The notes below the pieces were generated by a model. The model did not search any database. It was not told where the DNA came from and saw only the letters and a list, made by a program, of their open reading frames with translations. Below, piece by piece: positions 50,282-62,508 of a DNA stretch of 64,000 bases; within the stretch, counting starts at the first letter, position 1, and each line of letters opens with the position of its first letter. The stretch covers positions 447,825,531-447,889,530 of the forward strand of contig CM077665.1 in the NCBI GenBank assembly GCA_039707655.1. Reading direction: 5' to 3'. This DNA is from Elymus sibiricus. Taxonomy: Eukaryota; Streptophyta; Magnoliopsida; Poales; Poaceae. The position numbers and the translations under genes are program-made.

Positions 50282-53200
50282 TCAAAATAAATCATGAAAT
50301 GCATGAAAAATAGCAAATGAAGTCAGAAAAGGGTTGAAAAGTGATGATGTGGCTTTGAATGGTGCATATTGAATGCAGAAAAAGTCTTGAGTTAAAATAT
50401 GTTTAAAAATATGAGATCCCTTTGTAATAGACGAGTTTTCGTCCGAAACCCTGATACTTCGAAGGAGATTGTCCAGTTTGTACACAAAGTGCATCCAGTT
50501 TTTGCCGTAACCCTCTCAACTTTTTAGCACATGCTATGTGGGTGAAATTATGATATCATGCCAATTTTCAACCATTTCAGAGTTCATTTGCAGTTCTTTT
50601 CAATCTCAGGGTCATCTTAGCTCAAAATAAATCATGAAATGCATGAAAAATAGCAAATGAAGTCAGAAAAGGGTTGAAAAGTGATGATGTGGTTTTGAAT
50701 GGTCCATATTGAATGCAGAAAAAGTCTTGAGTTAAAATATGTTTAAAAATATGAAATCCCTTTGTAATAGACGTGTTTTCGTCCGAAACCCTGATACTTC
50801 GAAGGAGATTTTCCAGTTTGTACACGAAGTGCATCGAGCTTTTCCCGTAACCCTCTCAACTTCTTAGCACATGCTATGTGGGTGAAATTATGATATCATG
50901 CCAATTTTCAACCATTTCAGAGTTCATTTGCAGTGCTTTTCAATCTCAGGGTCATCTTAGCTCAAAATAAATCATGAAATGCATGAGAAATAGCAAATGA
51001 AGTCAGAAAAGGGTTGAAAAGTGATGATGTGGCTTTTAATGGTGCATATTGAATGCAGAAAAAGTCTTGAGTTAAAATATGTTTAAAAAAATGAAATCCT
51101 TTTGTAATAGACGAGTTTTCGTCCGAAACCCTGATACTTCGAAGGAGATTGTCCAGTTTGTACACGAAGTGCATCCAGTTTTTCCCGTAACCCTCTCACC
51201 TTTTTAGCACATGCTATGTGGGTGAAATTATGATACCATGCCAATTTTCAACCATTTCAGAGTTCATTTGCAGTGCTTTTCAATCTCAGGGTCATCTTAG
51301 CTCAAAATAAATCATGAAATGCATGAAAAATAGCAAATGAAGTTAGAAAAGGGTTGAAAAGTGATGATGTGGCTTTTAATGGTCATATTGAATGCAGAAA
51401 AAGTCTTGAGTTAAAATATGTTTAAAAATATGAAATCCCTTTGTAATAGACATGTTTTCGTCCGAAACCCTAATAATTCGAAGGAGATTGTCCAGTTTCT
51501 ACACGAAGTACATCCAGTTTTTCCCGTAACCCTCTCAACTTTTTAGCACATGCTATGTGGGTGAAATTATGATACCATGACAATTTTCAACCATTCCAGA
51601 GTTCATTTGCAGTGCTTTTCAATCTCAGGGTCATCTTAGCTCAAAATAAATCATGAAATGCATGAAAAATAGCAAATGAAGTCAGAAAATGGTTGAAAAG
51701 TGATGATGTGGCTTTTAATGGTGCATATTGAATGCAGAAAAAGTCTTGAGTTAAAATATGTTTAAAAATATGAAATCCCTTTGTAATAGATGAGTTTTCG
51801 TCCGAAACCCTGATACTTCGAAGGAGATTGTCCAGTTTGTACACGAAGTGCATCCAGTTTTTCCCGTAACCCTCTCAACTTCTTAGCACATGCTATGTGG
51901 GTGAAATTATGATACCATGCCAATTTTCAACCATTCCAGAGTTCATTTGCAGTGCTATTCAATCTCAGGGTCATCTTAGCTCAAAATAAATCATGAAATG
52001 CATGAAAAATAGCAAATGAAGTCAGAAAAGGGTTGAAAAGTGATGATGTGGCTTTTAATGGTGCATATTGAATGCAGAAAAAGTCTTGAGTTAAAATATG
52101 TTTAAAAATATGAAATCCCTTTGTAATAGACGAGTTTTCGTCCGAAACCCTAATACTTCGAAGGAGATTGTCCAGTTTGTACACGAAGTGCATCCAGTTT
52201 TTCCCGTAACCCTCTCAACTTTTTAGCACATGCTATGTGGGTGAAATTATGATACCATGCCAATTTTCAACCATTTCAGAGTTCATTTGCAGTGCTTTTC
52301 AATCTCAGGGTCATCTTAGCTCAAAATAAATCATGAAATGCATGAAAAATAGCAAATGAAGTCAGAAAAGGGTTGAAAAGTGATGATGTGGCTTTGAATG
52401 GTGCATATTGAATGCAGAAAAAGTCTTGAGTTAAAATATGTTTAAAAAATGAAATCCCTTTGTAATAGACGAGTTTTCGTCCGAAACCCTGATACTTCGA
52501 AGGAGATTGTCCAGTTTGTACACGAAGTGCATCGAGTTTTTCCCGTAACCCTCTCAACTTTTTAGCACATGCTATGTGGGTGAAATTATGATACCATGCC
52601 AATTTTCAACCATTTCAGAGTTCATTTGCAGTGCTTTTCAATCTCAGGGTCATCTTAGCTCAAAATAAATCATGAAATGCATGAAAAATAGCAAATGAAG
52701 TCAGAAAAGGGTTGAAAAGTGATGATGTGGCTTTGAATGGTGCATATTGAATGCAGAAAAAGTCTTGAGTTAAAATATGTTTAAAAATATGAAATCCCTT
52801 TGTAATAGACGAGTTTTCGTCCGAAACCCTGATACTTCGAAGGAGATTGTCCAGTTTGTACACGAAGTGCATCCAGTTTTTCCCGTAACCCTCTCACCTT
52901 TTTAGCACATGCTATGTGGGTGAAATTATGATACCATGCCAATTTTCAACCATTTCAGAGTTCATTTGCAGTGCTTTTCAATCTCAGGGTCATCTTAGCT
53001 CAAAATAAATCATGAAATGCATGAAAAATAGCAAATGAAGTCAGAAAAGGGTTGAAAAGTGATGATGTGGATTTGAATGGTGCATATTGAATGCATAAAA
53101 AGTCTTGAGTTAAAATATGTTTAAAAATGAAATCCCTTTTGTAATAGACGAGTTTTCGTTCGAAACCCTGATACTTCGAAGGAGATTTTCCAGTTTGTAC

Positions 53201-53678
53201 ACGAAGTGCATCCAGTTTTTCCCGTAACCCTCTCAACTTTTTAGCACATGCTATGTGGGTGAAATTATGATACCATGCCAATTTTCAACCATTTCAGAGT
53301 TCATTTGCAGTGCTTTTCAATCTCAGGGTCATCTTAGCTCAAAATAAATCATGAAATGCATGAAAAATAGCAAATGAAGTCAGAAAAGGGTTGAAAATTG
53401 ATGATGTGGCTTTGAATGGTGCATATTGAATGCAGAAAAAGTCTTGAGTTAAAATATGTTTAAAAAAATAAAATCCTTTTGTAATAGACGAGTTTTCGTC
53501 CGAAACCCTGATACTTCGAAGGAGATTGTCCAGTTTCTACACGAAGTACATCCAGTTTTTCCCGTAACCCTCTCAACTTTTTAGCACATGCTATGTGGGT
53601 GAAATTATGATACCATGCCAATTTTCAACCATTCCAGAGTTCATTTGCAGTGCTTTTCAATCTCAGGGTCATCTTAGC
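50282..53678. repeat. Right-domain unit 1: A-B-C-D-E-F-G-H-I-J (10 monomers)
   Basis: Starts are 50282, 50622, 50962, 51302, 51641, 51981, 52321, 52660, 53000 and 53340. Markers: A, GAGATCCC with CACAAAGTGC and TTTTTGCCG; B, GTGGTTTTGAATGGTCC; C, CATGAGAAATAG with AATCCTTTTG; D, GGTCATATTG with CATGTTTTCG and TAATAATTCG; E, GATGAGTTTTCG with ACTTCTTAGC; F, CCCTAATACTTCG; G, six-A run with GCATCGAG; H, CTCTCACCTTTTT; I, GTGGATTTG with CGTTCGAAAC; J, AAAATTGATG. The unit spans 3397 bp. Confidence 0.88.
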
Positions 53679-56600
53679 TCAAAATAAATCATGAAATGCA
53701 TGAAAAATAGCAAATGAAGTCAGAAAAGGGTTGAAAAGTGATGATGTGGCTTTGAATGGTGCATATTGAATGCAGAAAAAGTCTTGAGTTAAAATATGTT
53801 TAAAAATATGAGATCCCTTTGTAATAGACGAGTTTTCGTCCGAAACCCTGATACTTCGAAGGAGATTGTCCAATTTGTACACAAAGTGCATCCAGTTTTT
53901 GCCGTAACCCTCTCAACTTTTTAGCACATGCTATGTGGGTGAAATTATGATATCATGCCAATTTTCAACCATTTCAGAGTTCATTTGCAGTTCTTTTCAA
54001 TCTCAGGGTCATCTTAGCTCAAAATAAATCATGAAATGCATGAAAAATAGCAAATGAAGTCAGAAAAGGGTTGAAAAGTGATGATGTGGTTTTGAATGGT
54101 CCATATTGAATGCAGAAAAAGTCTTGAGTTAAAATATGTTTAAAAATATTAAATCCCTTTGTAATAGACGTGTTTTCGTCCGAAACCCTGATACTTCGAA
54201 GGAGGTTTTCCAGTTTGTACACGAAGTGCATCGAGTTTTTCCCGTAACCCTCTCAACTTCTTAGCACATGCTATGTGGGTGAAATTATGATATCATGCCA
54301 ATTTTCAACCATTTCAGAGTTCATTTGCAGTGCTTTTCAATCTTAGGGTCATCTTAGCTCAAAATAAATCATGAAATGCATGAGAAATAGCAAATGAAGT
54401 CAGAAAAGGGTTGAAAAGTGATGATGTGGCTTTTAATGGTGCATATTGAATGCAGAAAAAGTCTTGAGTTAAAATATGTTTAAAAAAATGAAATCCTTTT
54501 GTAATAGACGAGTTTTCGTCCGAAACCCTGATACTTCGAAGGAGATTTTCCAGTTTGTACACGAAGTGCATCCAGTTTTTCCCGTAACCCTCTCACCTTT
54601 TTAGCACATGCTATGTGGGTGAAATTATGATACCATGCCAATTTTCAACCATTTCAGAGTTCATTTGCAGTGCTTTTCAATCTCAGGGTCATCTTAGCTC
54701 AAAATAAATCATGAAATGCATGAAAAATAGCAAATGAAGTCAGAAAAGGGTTGAAAAGTGATGATGTGGCTTTTAATGGTCATATTGAATGCAGAAAAAG
54801 TCTTGAGTTAAAATATGTTTAAAAATATGAAATCCCTTTGTAATAGACATGTTTTCGTCCGAAACCCTAATAATTCGAAGGAGATTGTCCAGTTTCTACA
54901 CGAAGTACATCCAGTTTTTCCCGTAACCCTCTCAACTTTTTAGCACATGCTATGTGGGTGAAATTATGATACCATGACAATTTTCAACCATTCCAGAGTT
55001 CATTTGCAGTGCTTTTCAATCTCAGGGTCATCTTAGCTCAAAATAAATCATGAAATGCATGAAAAATAGCAAATGAAGTCAGAAAAGGGTTGAAAAGTGA
55101 TGATGTGGCTTTTAATGGTGCATATTGAATGCAGAAAAAGTCTTGAGTTAAAATATGTTTAAAAATATGAAATCCCTTTGTAATAGATGAGTTTTCGTCC
55201 GAAACCCTGATACTTCGAAGGAGATTGTCCAGTTTGTACACGAAGTGCATCCAGTTTTTCCCGTAACCCTCTCAACTTCTTAGCACATGCTATGTGGGTG
55301 AAATTATGATACCATGCCAATTTTCAACCATTCCAGAGTTCATTTGCAGTGCTATTCAATCTCAGGGTCATCTTAGCTCAAAATAAATCATGAAATGCAT
55401 GAAAAATAGCAAATGAAGTCAGAAAAGGGTTGAAAAGTGATGATGTGGCTTTTAATGGTGCATATTGAATGCAGAAAAAGTCTTGAGTTAAAATATGTTT
55501 AAAAATATGAAATCCCTTTGTAATAGACGAGTTTTCGTCCGAAACCCTAATACTTCGAAGGAGATTGTCCAGTTTGTACACGAAGTGCATCCAGTTTTTC
55601 CCGTAACCCTCTCAACTTTTTAGCACATGCTATGTGGGTGAAATTATGATACCATGCCAATTTTCAACCATTTCAGAGTTCATTTGCAGTGCTTTTCAAT
55701 CTCAGGGTCATCTTAGCTCAAAATAAATCATGAAATGCATGAAAAATAGCAAATGAAGTCAGAAAAGGGTTGAAAAGTGATGATGTGACTTTGAATGGTG
55801 CATATTGAATGCAGAAAAAGTCTTGAGTTAAAATATGTTTAAAAAATGAAATCCCTTTGTAATAGACGAGTTTTCGTCCGAAACCCTGATACTTCGAAGG
55901 AGATTGTCCAGTTTGTACACGAAGTGCATCGAGTTTTTCCCGTAACCCTCTCAACTTTTTAGCACATGCTATGTGGGTGAAATTATGATACCATGCCAAT
56001 TTTCAACCATTTCAGAGTTCATTTGCAGTGCTTTTCAATCTCAGGGTCATCTTAGCTCAAAATAAATCATGAAATGCATGAAAAATAGCAAATGAAGTCA
56101 GAAAAGGGTTGAAAAGTGATGATGTGGCTTTGAATGGTGCATATTGAATGCAGAAAAAGTCTTGAGTTAAAATATGTTTAAAAATATGAAATCCCTTTGT
56201 AATAGACGAGTTTTCGTCCGAAACCCTGATACTTCGAAGGAGATTGTCCAGTTTGTACACGAAGTGCATCCAGTTTTTCCCGTAACCCTCTCACCTTTTT
56301 AGCACATGCTATGTGGGTGAAATTATGATACCATGCCAATTTTCAACCATTTCAGAGTTCATTTGCAGTGCTTTTCAATCTCAGGGTCATCTTAGCTCAA
56401 AATAAATCATGAAATGCATGAAAAATAGCAAATGAAGTCAGAAAAGGGTTGAAAAGTGATGATGTGGATTTGAATGGTGCATATTGAATGCATAAAAAGT
56501 CTTGAGTTAAAATATGTTTAAAAATGAAATCCCTTTTGTAATAGACGAGTTTTCGTTCGAAACCCTGATACTTCGAAGGAGATTTTCCAGTTTGTACACG

Positions 56601-57414
56601 AAGTGCATCCAGTTTTTCCCGTAACCCTCTCAACTTTTTAGCACATGCTATGTGGGTGAAATTATGATACCATGCCAATTTTCAACCATTTCAGAGTTCA
56701 TTTGCAGTGCTTTTCAATCTCAGGGTCATCTTAGCTCAAAATAAATCATGAAATGCATGAAAAATAGCAAATGAAGTCAGAAAAGGGTTGAAAAGTGATG
56801 ATGTGGATTTGAATGGTGCATATTGAATGCATAAAAAGTCTTGAGTTAAAATATGTTTAAAAATGAAATCCCTTTTGTAATAGACGAGTTTTCGTTCGAA
56901 ACCCTGATACTTCGAAGGAGATTTTCCAGTTTGTACACGAAGTGCATCCAGTTTTTCCCGTAACCCTCTCAACTTTTTAGCACATGCTATGTGGGTGAAA
57001 TTATGATACCATGCCAATTTTCAACCATTTCAGAGTTCATTTGCAGTGCTTTTCAATCTCAGGGTCATCTTAGCTCAAAATAAATCATGAAATGCATGAA
57101 AAATAGCAAATGAAGTCAGAAAAGGGTTGAAAATTGATGATGTGGCTTTGAATGGTGCATATTGAATGCAGAAAAAGTCTTGAGTTAAAATATGTTTAAA
57201 AAAATAAAATCCTTTTGTAATAGACGAGTTTTCGTCCGAAACCCTGATACTTCGAAGGAGATTGTCCAGTTTCTACACGAAGTACATCCAGTTTTTCCCG
57301 TAACCCTCTCAACTTTTTAGCACATGCTATGTGGGTGAAATTATGATACCATGCCAATTTTCAACCATTCCAGAGTTCATTTGCAGTGCTTTTCAATCTC
57401 AGGGTCATCTTAGC
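53679..57414. repeat. Right-domain unit 2: A to J with duplicated I (11 monomers)
   Basis: It matches unit 1 monomer for monomer at an offset of 3397 up to I, then has a second, apparently identical I (56397 and 56736) before J (57076). Every later complete unit keeps the I-I pair, so the duplication predates them. Confidence 0.88.
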
Positions 57415-60131
57415 TCAAAATAAATCATGAAATGCATGAAAAATAGCAAATGAAGTCAGAAAAGGGTTGAAAAGTGATGATGTGGCTTTGAATGGTGCAT
57501 ATTGAATGCAGAAAAAGTCTTGAGTTAAAATATGTTTAAAAATATGAGATCCCTTTGTAATAGACGAGTTTTCGTCCGAAACCCTGATACTTCGAAGGAG
57601 ATTGTCCAGTTTGTACACAAAGTGCATCCAGTTTTTGCCGTAACCCTCTCAACTTTTTAGCACATGCTATGTGGGTGAAATTATGATATCATGCCAATTT
57701 TCAACCATTTCAGAGTTCATTTGCAGTTCTTTTCAATCTCATGGTCATCTTAGCTCAAAATAAATCATGAAATGCATGAAAAATAGCAAATGAAGTCAGA
57801 AAAGGGTTGAAAAGTGATGATGTGGTTTTGAATGGTCCATATTGAATGCAGAAAAAGTCTTGAGTTAAAATATGTTTAAAAATATGAAATCCCTTTGTAA
57901 TAGACGTGTTTTCGTCCGAAACCCTGATATTTCGAAGGAGATTTTCCAGTTTGTACACGAAGTGCATCGAGTTTTTCCCGTAACCCTCTCAACTTCTTAG
58001 CACATGCTATGTGGGTGAAATTATGATACCATGCCAATTTTCAACCATTCCAGAGTTCATTTGCAGTGCTATTCAATCTCAGGGTCATCTTAGCTCAAAA
58101 TAAATCATGAAATGCATGAAAAATAGCAAATGAAGTCAGAAAAGGGTTGAAAAGTGATGATGTGGCTTTTAATGGTGCATATTGAATGCAGAAAAAGTCT
58201 TGAGTTAAAATATGTTTAAAAATATGAAATCCCTTTGTAATAGACGAGTTTTCGTCCGAAACCCTAATACTTCGAAGGAGATTGTCCAGTTTGTACACGA
58301 AGTGCATCCAGTTTTTCCCGTAACCCTCTCAACTTTTTAGCACATGCTATGTGGGTGAAATTATGATACCATGCCAATTTTCAACCATTTCAGAGTTCAT
58401 TTGCAGTGCTTTTCAATCTCAGGGTCATCTTAGCTCAAAATAAATCATGAAATGCATGAAAAATAGCAAATGAAGTCAGAAAAGGGTTGAAAAGTGATGA
58501 TGTGGCTTTGAATGGTGCATATTGAATGCAGAAAAAGTCTTGAGTTAAAATATGTTTAAAAAATGAAATCCCTTTGTAATAGACGAGTTTTCGTCCGAAA
58601 CCCTGATACTTCGAAGGAGATTGTCCAGTTTGTACACGAAGTGCATCGAGTTTTTCCCGTAACCCTCTCAACTTTTTAGCACATGCTATGTGGGTGAAAT
58701 TATGATACCATGCCAATTTTCAACCATTTCAGAGTTCATTTGCAGTGCTTTTCAATCTCAGGGTCATCTTAGCTCAAAATAAATCATGAAATGCATGAAA
58801 AATAGCAAATGAAGTCAGAAAAGGGTTGAAAAGTGATGATGTGGCTTTGAATGGTGCATATTGAATGCAGAAAAAGTCTTGAGTTAAAATATGTTTAAAA
58901 ATATGAAATCCCTTTGTAATAGACGAGTTTTCGTCCGAAACCCTGATACTTCGAAGGAGATTGTCCAGTTTGTACACGAAGTGCATCCAGTTTTTCCCGT
59001 AACCCTCTCACCTTTTTAGCACATGCTATGTGGGTGAAATTATGATACCATGCCAATTTTCAACCATTTCAGAGTTCATTTGCAGTGCTTTTCAATCTCA
59101 GGGTCATCTTAGCTCAAAATAAATCATGAAATGCATGAAAAATAGCAAATGAAGTCAGAAAAGGGTTGAAAAGTGATGATGTGGATTTGAATGGTGCATA
59201 TTGAATGCATAAAAAGTCTTGAGTTAAAATATGTTTAAAAATGAAATCCCTTTTGTAATAGACGAGTTTTCGTTCGAAACCCTGATACTTCGAAGGAGAT
59301 TTTCCAGTTTGTACACGAAGTGCATCCAGTTTTTCCCGTAACCCTCTCAACTTTTTAGCACATGCTATGTGGGTGAAATTATGATACCATGCCAATTTTC
59401 AACCATTTCAGAGTTCATTTGCAGTGCTTTTCAATCTCAGGGTCATCTTAGCTCAAAATAAATCATGAAATGCATGAAAAATAGCAAATGAAGTCAGAAA
59501 AGGGTTGAAAAGTGATGATGTGGATTTGAATGGTGCATATTGAATGCATAAAAAGTCTTGAGTTAAAATATGTTTAAAAATGAAATCCCTTTTGTAATAG
59601 ACGAGTTTTCGTTCGAAACCCTGATACTTCGAAGGAGATTTTCCAGTTTGTACACGAAGTGCATCCAGTTTTTCCCGTAACCCTCTCAACTTTTTAGCAC
59701 ATGCTATGTGGGTGAAATTATGATACCATGCCAATTTTCAACCATTTCAGAGTTCATTTGCAGTGCTTTTCAATCTCAGGGTCATCTTAGCTCAAAATAA
59801 ATCATGAAATGCATGAAAAATAGCAAATGAAGTCAGAAAAGGGTTGAAAATTGATGATGTGGCTTTGAATGGTGCATATTGAATGCAGAAAAAGTCTTGA
59901 GTTAAAATATGTTTAAAAAAATAAAATCCTTTTGTAATAGACGAGTTTTCGTCCGAAACCCTGATACTTCGAAGGAGATTGTCCAGTTTCTACACGAAGT
60001 ACATCCAGTTTTTCCCGTAACCCTCTCAACTTTTTAGCACATGCTATGTGGGTGAAATTATGATACCATGCCAATTTTCAACCATTCCAGAGTTCATTTG
60101 CAGTGCTTTTCAATCTCAGGGTCATCTTAGC
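57415..60131. repeat. Right-domain unit 3: A-(B/E)-F-G-H-I-I-J (8 monomers)
   Basis: Starts are 57415, 57755, 58095, 58435, 58774, 59114, 59453 and 59793. C and D are missing and B is fused to E. It shares with units 4 and 5 the private variants TCATGGTCATC (about 57740) and GATATTTCGAAGG (about 57926). Confidence 0.87.
57755..58094. repeat. Chimeric monomer 4 (B left part, E right part)
   Basis: The left part is type B through GCATCGAG (57962-57969). From 58029 it is type E: GATACCATG in place of GATATCATG, then ACCATTCCAG and GCTATTCAATC. B and E share ACTTCTTAGC in between, so the switch lies within 57970-58028. Resolution removed three monomer lengths (C, D and one B/E equivalent). Confidence 0.85.
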
Positions 60132-62508
60132 TCAAAATAAATCATGAAATGCATGAAAAATAGCAAATGAAGTCAGAAAAGGGTTGAAAAGTGATGATGT
60201 GGCTTTGAATGGTGCATATTGAATGCAGAAAAAGTCTTGAGTTAAAATATGTTTAAAAATATGAGATCCCTTTGTAATAGACGAGTTTTCGTCCGAAACC
60301 CTGATACTTCGAAGGAGATTGTCCAGTTTGTACACAAAGTGCATCCAGTTTTTGCCGTAACCCTCTCAACTTTTTAGCACATGCTATGTGGGTGAAATTA
60401 TGATATCATGCCAATTTTCAACCATTTCAGAGTTCATTTGCAGTTCTTTTCAATCTCATGGTCATCTTAGCTCAAAATAAATCATGAAATGCATGAAAAA
60501 TAGCAAATGAAGTCAGAAAAGGGTTGAAAAGTGATGATGTGGTTTTGAATGGTCCATATTGAATGCAGAAAAAGTCTTGAGTTAAAATATGTTTAAAAAT
60601 ATGAAATCCCTTTGTAATAGACGTGTTTTCGTCCGAAACCCTGATATTTCGAAGGAGATTTTCCAGTTTGTACACGAAGTGCATCGAGTTTTTCCCGTAA
60701 CCCTCTCAACTTCTTAGCACATGCTATGTGGGTGAAATTATGATATCATGCCAATTTTCAACCATTTCAGAGTTCATTTGCAGTGCTTTTCAATCTCAGG
60801 GTCATCTTAGCTCAAAATAAATCATGAAATGCATGAGAAATAGCAAATGAAGTCAGAAAAGGGTTGAAAAGTGATGATGTGGCTTTTAATGGTGCATATT
60901 GAATGCAGAAAAAGTCTTGAGTTAAAATATGTTTAAAAAAATGAAATCCTTTTGTAATAGACGAGTTTTCGTCCGAAACCCTGATACTTCGAAGGAGATT
61001 GTCCAGTTTGTACACGAAGTGCATCCAGTTTTTCCCGTAACCCTCTCACCTTTTTAGCACATGCTATGTGGGAGAAATTATGATACCATGCCAATTTTCA
61101 ACCATTTCAGAGTTCATTTGCAGTGCTTTTCAATCTCAGGGTCATCTTAGCTCAAAATAAATCATGAAATGCATGAAAAATAGCAAATGAAGTCAGAAAA
61201 GGGTTGAAAAGTGATGATGTGGCTTTTAATGGTCATATTGAATGCAGAAAAAGTCTTGAGTTAAAATATGTTTAAAAATATGAAATCCCTTTGTAATAGA
61301 CGAGTTTTCGTCCGAAACCCTGATACTTCGAAGGAGATTGTCCAGTTTGTACACGAAGTGCATCCAGTTTTTCCCGTAACCCTCTCACCTTTTTAGCACA
61401 TGCTATGTGGGTGAAATTATGATACCATGCCAATTTTCAACCATTTCAGAGTTCATTTGCAGTGCTTTTCAATCTCAGGGTCATCTTAGCTCAAAATAAA
61501 TCATGAAATGCATGAAAAATAGCAAATGAAGTCAGAAAAGGGTTGAAAAGTGATGATGTGGATTTGAATGGTGCATATTGAATGCATAAAAAGTCTTGAG
61601 TTAAAATATGTTTAAAAATGAAATCCCTTTTGTAATAGACGAGTTTTCGTTCGAAACCCTGATACTTCGAAGGAGATTTTCCAGTTTGTACACGAAGTGC
61701 ATCCAGTTTTTCCCGTAACCCTCTCAACTTTTTAGCACATGCTATGTGGGTGAAATTATGATACCATGCCAATTTTCAACCATTTCAGAGTTCATTTGCA
61801 GTGCTTTTCAATCTCAGGGTCATCTTAGCTCAAAATAAATCATGAAATGCATGAAAAATAGCAAATGAAGTCAGAAAAGGGTTGAAAAGTGATGATGTGG
61901 ATTTGAATGGTGCATATTGAATGCATAAAAAGTCTTGAGTTAAAATATGTTTAAAAATGAAATCCCTTTTGTAATAGACGAGTTTTCGTTCGAAACCCTG
62001 ATACTTCGAAGGAGATTTTCCAGTTTGTACACGAAGTGCATCCAGTTTTTCCCGTAACCCTCTCAACTTTTTAGCACATGCTATGTGGGTGAAATTATGA
62101 TACCATGCCAATTTTCAACCATTTCAGAGTTCATTTGCAGTGCTTTTCAATCTCAGGGTCATCTTAGCTCAAAATAAATCATGAAATGCATGAAAAATAG
62201 CAAATGAAGTCAGAAAAGGGTTGAAAATTGATGATGTGGCTTTGAATGGTGCATATTGAATGCAGAAAAAGTCTTGAGTTAAAATATGTTTAAAAAAATA
62301 AAATCCTTTTGTAATAGACGAGTTTTCGTCCGAAACCCTGATACTTCGAAGGAGATTGTCCAGTTTCTACACGAAGTACATCCAGTTTTTCCCGTAACCC
62401 TCTCAACTTTTTAGCACATGCTATGTGGGTGAAATTATGATACCATGCCAATTTTCAACCATTCCAGAGTTCATTTGCAGTGCTTTTCAATCTCAGGGTC
62501 ATCTTAGC
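60132..62508. repeat. Right-domain unit 4: A-B-C-(D/H)-I-I-J (7 monomers)
   Basis: Starts are 60132, 60472, 60812, 61152, 61491, 61830 and 62170. E, F and G are missing and D is fused to H. The C monomer has GTGGGAGAAATTA, shared only with unit 5. Confidence 0.88.
61152..61490. repeat. Chimeric monomer 5 (D left part, H right part)
   Basis: The left part has the one-base loss GGTCATATTG (61231-61240) of type D. From 61302 it is type H: GACGAG in place of GACATG, CCCTGATACTTCG, and CTCTCACCTTTTT. The switch lies within 61234-61301. The fusion removes exactly four monomer lengths relative to unit 2. Confidence 0.87.
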
